Part shown: in pieces, positions 11,690-23,771 of the stretch
How the letters are laid out: the number at the start of each line of letters is the position of its first letter
Position numbering within the stretch: position 1 is the stretch's first letter
Assembly: GCA_963920575.1 (NCBI GenBank)
Contig: OY986966.1
Location: 20,779,656 to 20,843,655 of the forward strand
Direction of reading: 5' to 3'
Source of the DNA: Narthecium ossifragum
Lineage: Eukaryota; Streptophyta; Magnoliopsida; Dioscoreales; Nartheciaceae
Length of the DNA: 64,000 bases
The notes under the pieces: model-generated
What the model was told of the DNA's origin: nothing
Database searches by the model: none
Seen by the model: only the letters and a program-made list of their open reading frames with translations
Program-made: the position numbers and the translations under genes

Positions 11690-12300
11690 AACTAGGGCGC
11701 CAGTTTCACCACCTCTTGCATCTTCTCCACCGATTTAGGCGTCATCTCACCAGTAGACACAACAGCATCCCCCAGATCCTCCATCATCACCTTATCACTC
11801 CGATCACCTTTCCCCTCCTCGTCCATGGCTACTGACCCCAAATCGCCCGAAACCACCGGTACCGGAACTCCAGCTGAACATCCGCCTACCTGTTCTTACA
11901 CGAACCTTCTTTATGCTCAATATTAGCACAAATCGGACAAGCGAGCACATTTTCATACAGAAAAGGAACAAATCGAGCACCCTTCCTTGTACGCATAGTA
12001 ACCACAAGCTTCATTATGCGATTCAAGTTGAGTTCCACACAGGCCCGAACGTAATAACCTCTTGCAGCATCAAATGTAATGATGTCGATCTCCAATGGTA
12101 AGCTGATGAAGGCAACAATCTTCATGACCGCCTCTCGATCCAAAAGCTCCATCGGGATCCTCGGCAACCTCACCCAAACACGAAGCAGAGTGAAATCCTG
12201 TGGCTGGATAAAAGTCCTTGAACCTCGTATTTTGGATGTGCTGGGAGGATTCTCAAGTGGTGTGCATAGACTAGAATGAGGAAGCTGCTTGGTGGCTCGC
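11690..12300 (-). pseudogene. LINE ORF1 fragment (DUF4283-like, zinc knuckle)
   Basis: The minus-strand frame (best part 11886-12173) reads RLPRIPMELLDREAVMKIV and ends in CPICANIEHKEGSC, a CX2CX4HX4C knuckle. This arrangement, a WVRLPxLP-like motif followed by a CCHC knuckle, is typical of ORF1 of plant L1-type LINEs. ORF1 binds the LINE RNA. The sequence downstream on the minus strand is degenerate, and no ORF2 is attached. It lies next to the boundary of the reverse Tat LTR. Confidence 0.6.
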
Positions 12301-13905
12301 CAGCCGGCACAGAGGACTTTGGCGGCCCGAACTTTTATTTGTATATTTTTGTTGACTCCGTGAAGAGAAATAAAAGAATTTACTAGAGTTTTTGAGAGGA
12401 TTCATATAGGTTGCAAAGTATTTTCTTATCGATATTGTATTGTTGTTTATGTTGAGAAGGTTAATCCAGGCAAAAATATATGTCTTAGAAGCTTGAGAGT
12501 GACATCAGGTTCTTGGTGGCAGCTGTCTTTCGATTACTTTTGCATCAACTTGATGTTTTAAATACAATTCTTTGTTTCAGAATAAAAGAATAATTAAGTA
12601 AGAAACCGGACAAAGGTAAACATGGTCTTCTCAATCATAAACAAATTACCTCAGTAGGGATTGCATTATTTCAGCCATGTCATTATGGACAAAGGCCTTC
12701 AGTCTTCTGCCATCGATTGGAACTCCTCAACATCAGCTCCTTGATAATAAAGCAGCCCACCTGGTTCCAGCCCTTCCGAGCCCATCAGCCCACAATCTTC
12801 AGGGCCGACTTCCTCCTCGACTAGTAAGCCCACCCCTTCTCTCTCCCTCCTGGAAGTTGATCACCGAAGTACTCCTCGCTTCCTGAACCTCTCGACTGAT
12901 GTAATATCCTCTCAGCAACTTATATACAGTTCGTCTAAGTCATACGATGAATAATCGAGCTGTTGATAAGTCAAGAGAGAGCTGAATATAAACTTGTGGG
13001 AGCGTGATTAATCAAGTTGATGAAGGAGAATATAAACTTGTGGGAGCATGATAAATAGAAAATGCATCATTGATTAATCTTATCCAAGGGAAAAAGAAAT
13101 GAGAGCAATCCATGCATGCTTATGTCGATTATTTTTTTTCATTGGCCTTATTGGCCTTTCTCGTTTCTATTCTGATTTAGGTAATCTGGAATTTTAATTC
13201 AAATAAAGAATAATGTGGAATATAATTTATCCAGCAAGCAAATGAGAATAAGATTACACTAGTTATAAACTAAAAACTTCAGTTAGAACGAAAGCCAACC
13301 ACTAGATGGCGACCATATGTTTGTTTGTGGGAAAGGTGACACTAATTGGTAGGAAATATTTTATGTCGACATCGGCCATTATGCAGACATTAACATCAAA
13401 CCTTTGATACTGCCGCCATGGAAAGGAAAGCTCATGGATAGCTTCCGGAAAGTTTTATGCCTATGTATAAACTAGGATGCTCCCTTACCATATCGCACAG
13501 TAACTACCCACTACCATATCTCCCTCTCTTTCTGCCACGTGTGCAATAAATAAATATGATCGAGACAAAGGGACAATCCACCTTTGTCAATTATATTATC
13601 GAGGGGGGTTTGATCGGAATTTTTTTTCTTCTTTTTGCATCTTTTTTGGTCTGGAGGTTGGTTTCCAGCTTATTATAAGGTTGATGAGGGTTCATGTGCA
13701 TCCATGCATCTTCCTAAATTCAAAAGAAATGGGACAATGGCTAACTCTCACACAACCAACCAACTGGAACCCAATACATTAGGATCGTAGCGGATGATGC
13801 CATGATCTTCAACACCTCAAGAATCGTCGTAAGGCCTTGGTGCATATAATTCCATTTGACCATTTGATAATCTGATGCTACATTGAGTTAATGACTTTAT
13901 GTTAT
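12301..13905. other. Unassigned A/T-rich DNA
   Basis: I see no convincing gene here. The stretch has a short duplicated block (GAATATAAACTTGTGGGAGC at about 12983 and 13029) and moderate A/T richness. A frame at 12677-12886 has no domain resemblance. It could be old intergenic sequence between insertions or a decayed repeat. Confidence 0.5.
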
Positions 13906-14600
13906 TGTTAGTTAAAATAATGTCTATCTAATCAATGATTGACACGTAATTATAATATATATGACCGATGACGCATTGATCTATGTCATAATCGTCCAAT
14001 TCAATTGGTTGATCAAATATTTGATGAGCAGAGAAGAATTATTGGCCAAGTGCAATTGTGTGCGTGCAATGAAGAGTCATCGATCAAGTGCAATTATGTG
14101 CGTGCAAGGAAGAGTCATTGGCCAAATGCAACCGTTATGCATACATGGAAAGATCATCAGCCAAGTGCGATCGTGATGTTCTTATCGACCAAATCATGAC
14201 GTGCAGGAAGCAATTATAGCATGATCTCCTTTAAGTTATTTGTTTCTTATTTAATTCCTATCGCATTTCAAGTAGATTAGTTCTTTACGGTAGATTTTTG
14301 TTCGCTTTTCTTTTAATTTAGTTGCTTTTAGGATGACGTTTATCATTTTCTAGGCTTAATTGTTTGCTTTAGATAAATTTATCATTTTAAGTAGATTAAA
14401 TTAGGTCTAAATTTGGTTAATTTAGGTTTATCACCAATAATTTAGGTTTATCTCTAAAAAACTTCATAATTATCCATTTTAAAATATCTTGACTGTATTT
14501 CCAAAGAGTTCGAAGGAGTTGAGCCTTTGCACGTCCCTGAATTTAAATATTTTGACTATTTTGACTTTTATCGGTCAACGACAAGATTTCCATGCTAACA
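13906..14600 (+). repeat. 5' LTR of Tat element C (about 695 bp)
   Basis: The LTR starts TGTTAGTTAAAATAATG, matching the start of the reverse Tat LTR ending at 11668, and ends GCTAACA just before the primer site. Between 14030 and 14180 it has about four degenerate copies of a motif like AGTCATTGGCCAAGTGCAA. No TATA box comparable to the one in the reverse copy is visible, so U3 may be partly deleted. Confidence 0.7.
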
Positions 14601-14605
14601 TTTTT

Positions 14606-14620
14606 TGGCACCCTCGGTGG
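14606..14620 (+). other. Primer binding site of element C
   Basis: TGGCACCCTCGGTGG lies six bases after the LTR end. A TGGCGCC-like primer site followed by CGGTGGGAC is the usual start of the internal region in Tat-type elements. The exact tRNA cannot be named from this diverged copy. Confidence 0.65.
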
Positions 14621-16485
14621 GACTTGTGTCAATTTTTTTATTGAAATCGGTCAAATTGGACCTAACGGTTTGGTAGTGACCCGTACTGGACTAGACACTT
14701 GTAGTAGCGGAGGAAACGCCGATCACGATGATGCTGCACATATTGAGAATGTTGGTGATAATGAATAAATTGATCAACCACCCATCACTCAACTACAACT
14801 AGAATATCGTGAAAGGACGATATATCGTAATGTAGAATTGGGAGAACCATCAATTAGAAATGGTCCAGATTATGAGAAGCAGCTAGGACGGTACATATTA
14901 TGGTTGATGAAGCATTGTAGGCCAATAATCAACACATGGCAAATCATATCGCCCTAACTTAAAGGTTCTTTATAGAAACTATGCAAAGTTTCGTAAATAC
15001 GAACATGCCAAGCACAAGCAATGGTCATAACATTATTAGGCCGATCAAAATACTGCTCATAATATTGGCCAAAATGTTAATAATAATCATGTAAATTGCA
15101 ATACTCAAGGATTTCCACCTAACACCATAATTGAGCCTTAGAATAGTACTGGCTTTGTTCTTTTAAACAATCCATTGATCTAAAAATGGGTTTGGTCAAA
15201 ACCGTCAATACTCAATTTTATAGACCGATGACATTGAATAATGATAATGGTCTAAGGCCATATGGAATTGGTCAAGTACTAGGATCATATATATCACCAA
15301 ACCGAGGACATGTATAAGGGGATGTTAACAATCAGCAGCCAATCTTTAATACTGGTAGTCCGGGATATGCAGTTAACCCGATAGGAATGTCAAGTAATGG
15401 TGTTCCAACTAATGCAACTAATCCCGTCCTTTTAAATGGTTCAGTCAATAATGGCCATACAATGGCCAAAACAAATACTTAAGTGGCCAAAATTATGGAC
15501 AAGTGAATGGCCAAAATTATTTTGGCCAAATAGGCGGACAAAATACCATGCTAATCGGAAACAATGTTAACGACCCAAGAATGGTCGTTATATCTAACCA
15601 CAATAATTATTGGGCAAACAAATCTCAATTTAATGCTCGGTCATAGAATGAGCCATATAACCAAATGTATTACAACCCCGTATATGATCAAATGGATATT
15701 TTATGAGAACAAGTGGCTGATATATTATAAGAACAAATAGGCTTGGGACGACCAGCTACCCGTCCAACATACAAAAAATCTTATCATGATTGGATCGATC
15801 AAATGTACCCGTTTCTCAAGAATTATAAGGTTCCAGAATTTACTATGTTCTTTGGCGTGGACGAGAGACGTCTACCATTAAGCATATTAGAAAATTTTCT
15901 ATGCAATGTGAAGATGTGAATGATTATGCAAAAATTAGGCTATTTCCAAGTTCTTTAGTTGGAGTCACCTATTCATGGTTCATCAAACTATTTATCAATT
16001 CCATACAAAATTGGCAGCAAATGGAACATGCCTTCCATTCACAATTCTACAAAGCAGAACCAGAAATCACCATGGCCGATCTAGCTCAATTAAGACAAAG
16101 GTCAGATGAAGATGCATAAACTTTCTTACAAAGGTTTAAGAGACCACGGAGCAAGTGTTTCGTATCATTGTCCGAGAGGGAATTTGTTAAAATTGCTCAA
16201 AGTAGTTTATCATTTTAACTTAAGAAAAAATTCCAAGATAGAGATTTTGTCGACCTTTTTCAATTGCAAACTAGTGCCATACACTATGAGCAATTATTAA
16301 AAGAAGAAGATCAAATGAAAGCATCTTCACAGGGAACATATTATAAGGATTCAAATTATGATATCGATCAAGTCGCTAAAATTGATGAAGAATATTGATA
16401 TATGACCGATATTGGTTTGACTGAATGAGTGAAGGGTCGGCCATATACTAATAAAGCGCTTGCAAGAATTGAGCGAGGGCTTAAG
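14621..16485 (+). pseudogene. Leader and gag N-terminal part of element C
   Basis: The leader (to about 15700) is full of stops. The conserved capsid-like core is at about 15740-16480. It reads YDHWIDQ-like and FKVPEF-like sequence, then KIRLFPSSLVGVTYSWF, the QFYKAEPEITMADLAQL segment and LARIERGL. These match the retrotransposon gag domain of Tat elements in order. Frameshifts and stops break it (for example after DEDA at 16117). It is cut at 16485 by element D and resumes at 26168. Confidence 0.72.
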
Positions 16486-16719
16486 TGTGAGGACCCGTCC
16501 CTCTACTCCTGTGGCTCGTCTTGGGCCGCAAGGGCAATTTGGTAAATTACGCCTTGTCGGCTTGTTTCACACCCGCGTGTACATACACTGACCGTGTTTC
16601 TGGTATTGTTGGGCTAGAATGGTTAGTGGGACCCGGGATCGAAAGATCCGGGTTTGGGTTTAATTTTTAACCCAAGTCCAGCTTCCTGCGAAAGATGGAA
16701 AGATCCTTCCTTGCTAGAA

Positions 16720-16920
16720 GGATCGATCGGTCTTTGAAAGGAACGTTGATTGTCGCGAGGGATCGATCGGCCCCTTGGGACAGATCGATCGGACTCGGCG
16801 AAGGATCGATCAGGCTCTTGGTTGGATCAATCGTTCCCTTGGCTAGATCGATCGGTCTCCTTGGCTGGATCAATCGCTCTCCTGGCTGGATCGATCGGTC
16901 TCCTTGGACGGATTGATCCT
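16720..16920 (+). repeat. GATCGATC array in U3 of the D 5' LTR
   Basis: About nine copies of GGATCGATCGG or one-base variants (GGATCAATCG, GGATTGATCC) are spaced by about 20-30 bases with CCTTGGCTGG-like spacers. This is a degenerate tandem repeat with a conserved palindromic core. It ends about 20 bases before the TATA box. The homologous array in the 3' LTR is 23983-24205. A regulatory role is an inference from placement only. Confidence 0.8.
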
Positions 16921-16940
16921 GCTAAGTCGGTTCGTTTGCC

Positions 16941-16947
16941 TATAAAA
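16941..16947 (+). promoter_or_regulatory. TATA box of the D 5' LTR
   Basis: TATAAAA in the context TTTGCCTATAAAACAAAC. The same motif occurs in the 3' LTR at 24227-24233. It would place the transcription start near 16975, so the second GATCGATC array and both hairpins would be in the transcript. Confidence 0.65.
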
Positions 16948-17290
16948 CAAACAGAACCTTCTTCCTCAGATCTATTTGGAAATCCGATTTCTTGGCAGAG
17001 ATCTTCTCTGGATTTCAAAGAGTTCGTGGACGATCCAAGGCTCAACAGCTGGGATTGAAGCTGCTCTTGCTCCGGTAGGGATTCCTACCTACTCTCTTCA
17101 GGTTTTTCAGAGGTTTTTCGGCTGTCGATGTTCTTATGCTTAGAACTCATTGTATACATGTTAGATTGTAGTATTTCCCGCCGGTTTTGGATTCGTGATG
17201 CTTCGTACTACCAGATCCCAGGTTTTGGTGGGATTTGGTGGAGTTTTCCGGCGATATTTCTCGCCGTCGGCTTATCGGTGAACCCAACCG

Positions 17291-17560
17291 ATTGATCCGT
17301 CTGTGAGATGGATCGATCCCTTCTTGTTGGGCATGCTGAACCCGGTGCCTTGGGTAGCATGGGATCCCCTCGTCGCGAGTGGGATCGATCCGTCCCGAAC
17401 CGGATCGATCAGCCCGGATGTGGGCGATCGATCCCGGTGCCTTGGTTAGCATGGGACGTTCCCTACCGCGAGTCGGATCGATCGGACTCGATGCGGTATG
17501 GAGATTTCGCTCCCTGTCCATAGAGGGATCGATCCTTCCCTTGGGAAGGGATCGATCCGA
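17291..17560 (+). repeat. Second GATCGATC array in the D 5' LTR
   Basis: Several GGATCGATCC or GGATCGATCGG sites are spaced 20-40 bases apart, with repeated spacers such as GCCTTGGGTAGCATGGGA and GCCTTGGTTAGCATGGGA. The 3' LTR counterpart (24574-24898) has one more repeat unit, which explains most of the length difference between the two LTRs. Confidence 0.78.
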
Positions 17561-18045
17561 CCATGGCAGAGAGAGGAAATGCATCTTGTTTTGCCGTGGG
17601 GCTTTGCATGTACGGGTTTCTTTACTGTCTTAATACCTGGTACATACGATTAAGCATCTTAGCCCTATAATAGGGCAGTGGTGAACCAGGGGAGTGATGA
17701 CTCCCGGGATGTTTAGAATAAGCGGGCGAGTAGCCCTACAGCTTTTCCTAGCCTTGCATGCCTGCGTGCGCCGAGGGCTTTATCTGTGTTATCTGAAAGC
17801 TGTTGTTTGCGGGGCTGCTTCCCGGTGCAGGTGTTGTGGTGGACTGCTGGCAGTTGGTGGTGGTACCACTACAGCAGCTCCTTAGATCTTATTTACCTGC
17901 TCACCACCCCGGGCCGGCAGTGTGTCGTGCCCAGACCTTGTTATCGATATCATCACATACTGTTGCATGTTTACCTGTATTATCCTGCGCATGTCCATAA
18001 CATGCATTGTATTGCGCATTAGTTGCATCTGTGTAGGGCGTTGCC

Positions 18046-18073
18046 GATCCGGGGCTTTCGGGTAACCCGGATC
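18046..18073 (+). other. Conserved 28-nt stem-loop in the D 5' LTR
   Basis: Perfect 8-bp arms GATCCGGG and CCCGGATC enclose a 12-nt loop GCTTTCGGGTAA. Related stem-loops of the same size are found at 25383-25410, 39126-39153, 48123-48150, 50605-50632, 55737-55764 and 57562-57589. The site lies downstream of the TATA box, so it would be in the RNA. Confidence 0.7.
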
Positions 18074-18827
18074 TAGCTCTATGACCGTTGCGGGTAGTTG
18101 GTCCAGGACTCGATTTGTAGTATTCAGTCGTTTTCGATGATAGGGTTAGTTTGACTTGAATACATGATTGTTCGATGTTTAGAGGTCGTGTCGACTTCAA
18201 GTTGTATCCGAAGTGTAGCCGGAGTCCGGTGTTCCTAAACTCTTGGGAGGAGGAGTGCCTGCCCAGCGGTATCCTTGCTTGCCAAACAGTATTCTGTGTC
18301 CTGTTGAGAGTTGCAATGTTTTGGGCCTGCGTTCACGGACTTCCGGTAGGGTTATGGGACCCTTGTATACACCTAGGACAGACTTGGAGGCGACACTGTT
18401 GTGTTCCCTCCCTTATGAGTGTCGTAGCGTAGTGTCCCTGCTGAGCTTAGTGTTCACTCCTACCCGAGCTGCGTTTTGCAGGTGCTGGTGCTAGCTCTTC
18501 TTGGGTCGCCCCTACCGGGCCAGTGTTTGGTGACGTGGCGGCGTCTGGCGGTACTTGAGAGGTGGCGATCTTCCAGTCTTTACCTTTTTGCTATAGATAG
18601 TCTCCTACGGGAGTGATAAATGTATAATTTCCCTGTTTAAGGATTGTATATAAATATCAAGTTTCTGTCTTTGAAGTTTGTAATATTTGTATAATACCGG
18701 ATGGTTGTGATTGTTAGGGTAACCACTACGAGTAGAGGGAAACCTCGCCAAAATTTTCGCAGTAGGTTAGGTTTCGCTTCGCGTCGCCCGGCCCGGTTGG
18801 GCCTACGCGGGTCGGGGCGCGACAACT

Positions 18828-18839
18828 TGGTATCAGAGC
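18828..18839 (+). other. Primer binding site of element D
   Basis: TGGTATCAGAGC starts four bases after the LTR end at 18824, as in element A. It is of the initiator-Met tRNA type. Confidence 0.9.
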
Positions 18840-19028
18840 ATAGGTTGTAGATCCCAGGGTGTTAGGATCAGGTTCGGTTGAGATTGAGCGTGGAATGGGT
18901 TAGTTCTATGTCTAGAACATCCGTGCATGCTCCTTTTGATGTGTTGTGCTTTTCCGCTTTCTGTTTGTGTTACCTTGTTTTGCGGTTTCTGACGAGTGGA
19001 CGTTTGTTTGTCGTTGGTGATTACGCAG

Positions 19029-20278
19029 ATGGCGGGAGCTCGAGACCGACCTACGGTTGTCGGTCGAGGTGGGGCACGACCTGGTCGGCCTGCTCGACCA
19101 GACAGGGTAGCACCTGTCAGGGCGGTCAGAGCTCGACGGACTGAGCCATCACCGGCGACGGTTGGGGTCGCACGGGAGGAGGCTCCTCTCGCCGAGGAGG
19201 GGGTCCTCGCTCCGGTCGATGGGCGGGCCGCGGCAGCGGTCATGATGGACTTCCAGCGGCTGAACCCGCCTAGGTTCAGCGGTGAGACTGGAGATCCGAC
19301 CACGGCAGACGGCTGGCTCCGAGGAGTCACGCGCGTTCTCAACGCTCTCTTCGTCGGGGATGACCGGATCCGGGTCACCCTCGCGGCGTTCCAGCTCGAT
19401 GGTGACGCCTCGACTGGTGGTGCACCGCCCAGCACACCAGTGGCGGAGAGGAGTCGACGTGGGAGGAGTTCAGGGCGTTGTTCTTGGACGCGTACTTCCC
19501 GGAGAGTACGCGTCACGCCCTGTCTCGCGAGTACCAGTCCCTCCTGCAGGGTACTCGCACTGTGCAGTAGTATGCCACCCGGTTCACGCACTTGGTCCGT
19601 TTCGCGGGGCCAGTGGCAGCAGATCCAGTGGCCAGGGCACGGCAGTTTGAGTGGGGTCTTCGTCCAGAGATCAGGCGCCAGACGTGTTCCCACCGCTTCC
19701 AAACGCACTCAGCAGTTCTGAACTGCGCCTTAGTTGTGGAGGCGCAGTCGCAGGACGAGAGATGCCGGGCAGTTCCACCGGCAGTCTCTACCAGCTCACA
19801 TCAGCAGAGGCCCCAGGGCAGAGGGTGGTTCGGTAGGGGGCAGCCGTGGCGTCAGTGGCCCTTTCAGCAGTGGCCGCAGCGTGCACCGCAGTACCAGCAG
19901 CCACTACCGAGCCCACCAGCCCCGTTTCTACTGACGGCCGGGCCATCTGGGCAGGCTTCGTCAGGGGGAGACCAGGGACGGCAGCCTGGCGGCGCGACAC
20001 CCACTTGCTTCCTGTGCGGGCAGCCGGGGCACTACCGTAGAGACTGCACTTCGCGAGGAGTGCAGAGCGCTATGCCACAAGGCAGTAGAGGCGGAGGGTC
20101 CCGTGCCTGGCAGGGGAGCGGGGGTGGACGTGGGTCGGGGCGTCCCAGAGGCAGAGGCGCCCATCTGGTGCAGGTGTTTGCCCTCCCAGTTCGTGAGCGG
20201 CAGGACACCGTACAGCTGTACCAGCCGCCACCGCAGTACCAGCCGCCGTTACAGTGCCAGCAGCCACAGCAGTACTAG
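19029..20278 (+). pseudogene. gag of element D, one frameshift and two stops
   Basis: The ATG at 19029 begins MAGARDRPTVV and matches the gag start of A. One base is missing near 19410 relative to A, so the capsid reading continues in another frame from 19412. A TAG follows at 19568-19570. From there the frame is open (VRFAGPVAADPVARARQ) through the zinc knuckle CFLCGQPGHYRRDC (20006-20047), an RG-rich stretch and a QPQQY-rich linker, to a TAG at 20276-20278. Pol continues in the same frame after that stop. Confidence 0.87.
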
Positions 20279-23200
20279 CAGCCGCAGCAGTACCAGCAGC
20301 CGCAGCAGTACCAGCAGCCGCGGCAGTATCAGCAGGCAGCGGCAGAGCCATCCGTCCTCAGAGGTATCTTTCAGCTTTCTAGTTCCTTAGTAAATATGCT
20401 GATAGATTCAGGGGCGTCTCACTCCTACATTGCTAGCATGTGCGTGGCATCGCTAGGGTTAGAGACGAGTCGGCTAGAGGTGGCACAGTCCGTAGACTCA
20501 CCGATCGGCGGAGCAGTCAGGGTGGACCGGGTCTGCCGATCTTGTTCCTTGGAGGTTGGAGGCCTCCGGATCTGTCTAGACCTGCGGGTGCTAGACATGA
20601 CCGGCTTTGACGTGATACTCGGTATGGACTGGTTGGCAGTATACCGGGCCATCATCGACTGTGGTCGCCGGAGGGTGGTTGCTTGGACACCCGACGGGAC
20701 ACGGTTTGTGTTGTTGGGGGATCGGTTCTCCGCCGATTCCTTTGCTTGTGGTGTTGGGAGGCGTGGCAGCGAGCTCTCAGCCTTGTTGGCCAGCCTGTTT
20801 CTATTCGGTTCTGAGAGAGTGCAGCAGAGCAGTTTTCCCAGGGTCGTGTGCGGCTACACCGACGTGTTTCCTGAGGTGTTGCCAGGGCTTCCGCCACCCA
20901 AAGAGGTCGATTTTGAGATTGACCTAGTACCAGGTACCGCACCGATCTCTCTCCCAGCTTTCAGGATGGCACCAGCAGAGCAGAGTGAGTTGAGGACCCA
21001 GCTAGACGAGTTGACCAGCAGAGGCTTCATCCGTCCCAGCATGTCTCCCTTGGGGGCGCCAGTGTTGTTCGCAAAGAAGAAGGATGGTACCCTTCGACTT
21101 TGCATAGACTACAGGCGGCTCAACAGGGTGACGGTGAAGAACAAGTATCCGTTGCCGCGGATCGACGACCTGTTTGACCAGCTTCGAGGATCTTCAGTGT
21201 TCTCGAAGATCGACCTCCGCACCGGCTACCACCAGTTGAGGGTTCGGGATTGCGACATCCCAAAGACGGCATTCCGGACTCGGTACGGCCTGTACGAGTT
21301 CGTGGTGATGCCGTTTGGGCTGACGAATGCACCAGCAGCGTTCATGGATCTCATACAGAGGATCTTCCGGCCCTTCTTAGACGAGTTCGTGGTGGTGTTT
21401 GTCGACGACATTCTCATCTACTCCCGGTCAGAGGCGGAGCACGAGCGACACTTGGCGACAGTGTTGCAGCTACTTAGGGAGCATCGGCTTTATGCCAAGG
21501 CTTCCAAGTGCGAGTTCTGGCTTGTACAGGTGGGGTTCCTTGGACACGTGGTGTCGGCAGCAGGGATCTCAGTCGACCCCGCCAAGGTCGAGGCAGGGGT
21601 ACAATGGCAGAGACCGAGGACAGTGTTCGAGGTCCGCAGTTTCCTGGGCTTGGCGGGGTACTACAGACGGTTCGTGCGGGACTTCTCTAGAGTCACCGGG
21701 CCGTTGACCAGACTGACACAGAAGGCCGTCCCGTTCGTGTGGGATGATGCTTGTGAGCGAGCCTTCGTGGAGCTGAGGACCAGGTTGACCAGTGCACCGG
21801 TGCTGATCGTCCCCGAGCGAGGCGTTGGTTACAATGTCTACTGCGACGCCAGCGGTGAGGGTTTGGGGTGTGTCCTCATGCAGGAGGGCCACGCAGTTTT
21901 CTATGGTTCTCGCCAGCTAAAGAACCATGAGAGGAACTACCCGACCCAGGACTTGGAGCTTGCAACGGTGGTCTTCGCCCTGAAGACCTGGGGTCACTAC
22001 CTCTATGGCGAGAAGTTCTCTGTCTTCTAGGCCCATAAGAGCTTGAGGCACGTTTTCATCCAACGTGACCTCAACCTGAGGCAACGACGCTGGATGGAGC
22101 TATTGGAGGACTACGACTTTGAGTTGCATTACCATACTGGTAAGGCAAACGTCGTAGCAGACGCGCTGAGCAGACAGTTGAGAGACACCAGAGCAGCAGT
22201 TGCAGGGTTGTCAGCACGGCAGTAGCATGCTCTAGAGACGGCGGGCCAGTTGGGGCTCGAGTTTGAGGATCGGGGATCCAGCAGCTTCCTCTACGTAGTG
22301 CAGAGCATGCCTGCGGTCTTAGCCTGAGTGTTAGAGGCACATCACTGTGACCCAGAGCTCAAGGAATTACGCACAGTAGCGGGTATAGAGGGTACAGGCG
22401 GAGACTGGACAGTATCCCCAGACGGAGGGCTACGGTTCCGAGGCAGAGTAGCAGTTCCAGCAGATCCAGTTCTTCGAGACGACAAATCTGGTGGCGCGGG
22501 ATGAAGAGGGCAGTGACGGAGTTCGTATGGCGCTGCCTTACCTGTCAGAAGGTTAAGGCAGAGCACCAGCGGACTCTGGGGTTACTACAGCCGCTTCCAC
22601 TAGCTGAGTGGTAGTGGGAGCACATCACGATGGACTTCGTGACTGGGCTGCCGAGGTCTCCTAGGGGGAATGACGCGATTTGGGTCATCGTTGATCGATT
22701 GACCAAATCGGCGCACTTCCTGGCTATGCGGACGACAGACTCGTTTGACAGGTTAGGCCGTTTGTACGTCCGAGAGGTAATCAGACTACACGGGGTTCCA
22801 GTGTCTATCGTGTCAAACCGTGACCCCAGGTTCACCAGCAGGGTATGACGGGGCTTTCAGGAGGCAGTTGGCACACTCCTGACCTTCAGTACGACGTTTC
22901 ATCCGCAGACAGACGGGCAGTCAGAGCGGACGATCCAGATCTTAGAGGACATGCTGAGAGCATGTGTCCTCGACGCAGGAGGCAGCTGGGAGGAGCACGT
23001 TCCATTGGTGGAGTTCGCCTACAACAACAGCTACCAGTCCAGTCTTGGAGTAGCACCTTTCGAGGCATTGTACGGTAGGCCGTGTCGTTCCCCAGTGTGC
23101 TGGACAGAGGTTGGAGAAGCTTCACTCACCGGTCCAGACATCGTCAGGCGGTCGTCAGAGAGGTTAGCACATATCAGGCAGAGACTTCTGACGCCTCAGA

Positions 23201-23672
23201 GCCAGCAGAAGAGCTATGCAGATCAGAGACGACGACTGCTTGAGTTCGCAGTTGGTGACAGTGTGTTCCTGCGAGCAGCTCCGTACAGAGGTTCTGTCAG
23301 GTTTGGCAACGGGGGCAAGGTGGCCCCGAGGTTCGTCGGGCCGTTTGAGATCTTAGAGAGGGTCGGCGAGGTAGCCTACCGCTTGGACCTTCCTCAGCAC
23401 ATGTCTGCTGTGCAACCAACTTTTCACGTGTCGATGCTGAGGAAGTACCACCCCGGCCCATCGCATGTCATCAGAGTGGATGATATCGAGCTTGAGTCAG
23501 ACGCGACATTCGTTGAGTAGCCTGTTCGAGTACTTGACAGGAGGGATCAGGTCTTGCGGGGCAAGACGATTCCCTTGGTCAAGGTACTGTGGAGGCACAG
23601 AGACATCGAGGAGATGACTTGGGAGCGCGAGGCGCACATGCGGCAGGAGTATCCGCACTTGTTCTCTTCTTG
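20279..23672 (+). pseudogene. pol of element D: PR, RT, RNase H, integrase, chromodomain
   Basis: PR (LIDSGAS at about 20400) and RT ([22 protein letters not shown]) are intact to 22027. RNase H begins [11 protein letters not shown]. Stops lie at 22028, 22223 and 22325. Then about 75-80 bases are lost near 22482, removing the two zinc-binding His of the integrase N-terminus and shifting frame. Further stops are at 22612, 22846 and 23518. The second catalytic acid of the integrase core is changed (SNRDPRF instead of SDRDPRF). The chromodomain lies after the 23518 stop and ends at about 23672. Integration activity is not possible from this copy. Confidence 0.88.
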
Positions 23673-23737
23673 AGGTAACTTTTGTCCTGTCTTCTAGTGT
23701 AGCTGTTTCTTTGCTTCCGAGGCCTACCCTTATCGAA

Positions 23738-23771
23738 TCTCGGGACGAGATTTCCTTTAAAGGTATTAGGA
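23738..23771 (+). other. Pre-LTR region and purine-rich tract of element D
   Basis: ATCTCGGGACGAGATTTCC and AAAGGTATTAGGA directly precede the 3' LTR start, as in element A. The probable plus-strand primer. Confidence 0.72.

Larger units (their letters stand above)
16486..18824 (+). repeat. 5' LTR of element D (2339 bp)
   Basis: TGTGAGGACCCGTCC at the start and GGGGCGCGACA at the end. It holds a GATCGATC array just upstream of a TATA box, a second array downstream, the hairpin with stem GGGAGT/ACTCCC (17686-17708) and the 28-nt stem-loop (18046-18073). The 3' LTR is 52 bp longer, mainly through an extra repeat unit in the second GATCGATC array. Confidence 0.95.

Noticed and set aside
16720..16920. 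GATCGATC array as a CRISPR-like or satellite array
   Set aside because: Repeats are short, degenerate and irregularly spaced within an LTR of a eukaryotic retrotransposon. They are part of the LTR family and not an independent array.
18996..19028. Upstream non-ATG start for element D gag
   Set aside because: The ATG at 19029 matches the ATG start of gag in element A (MSGARG/MAGARD), so the longer start is not supported.
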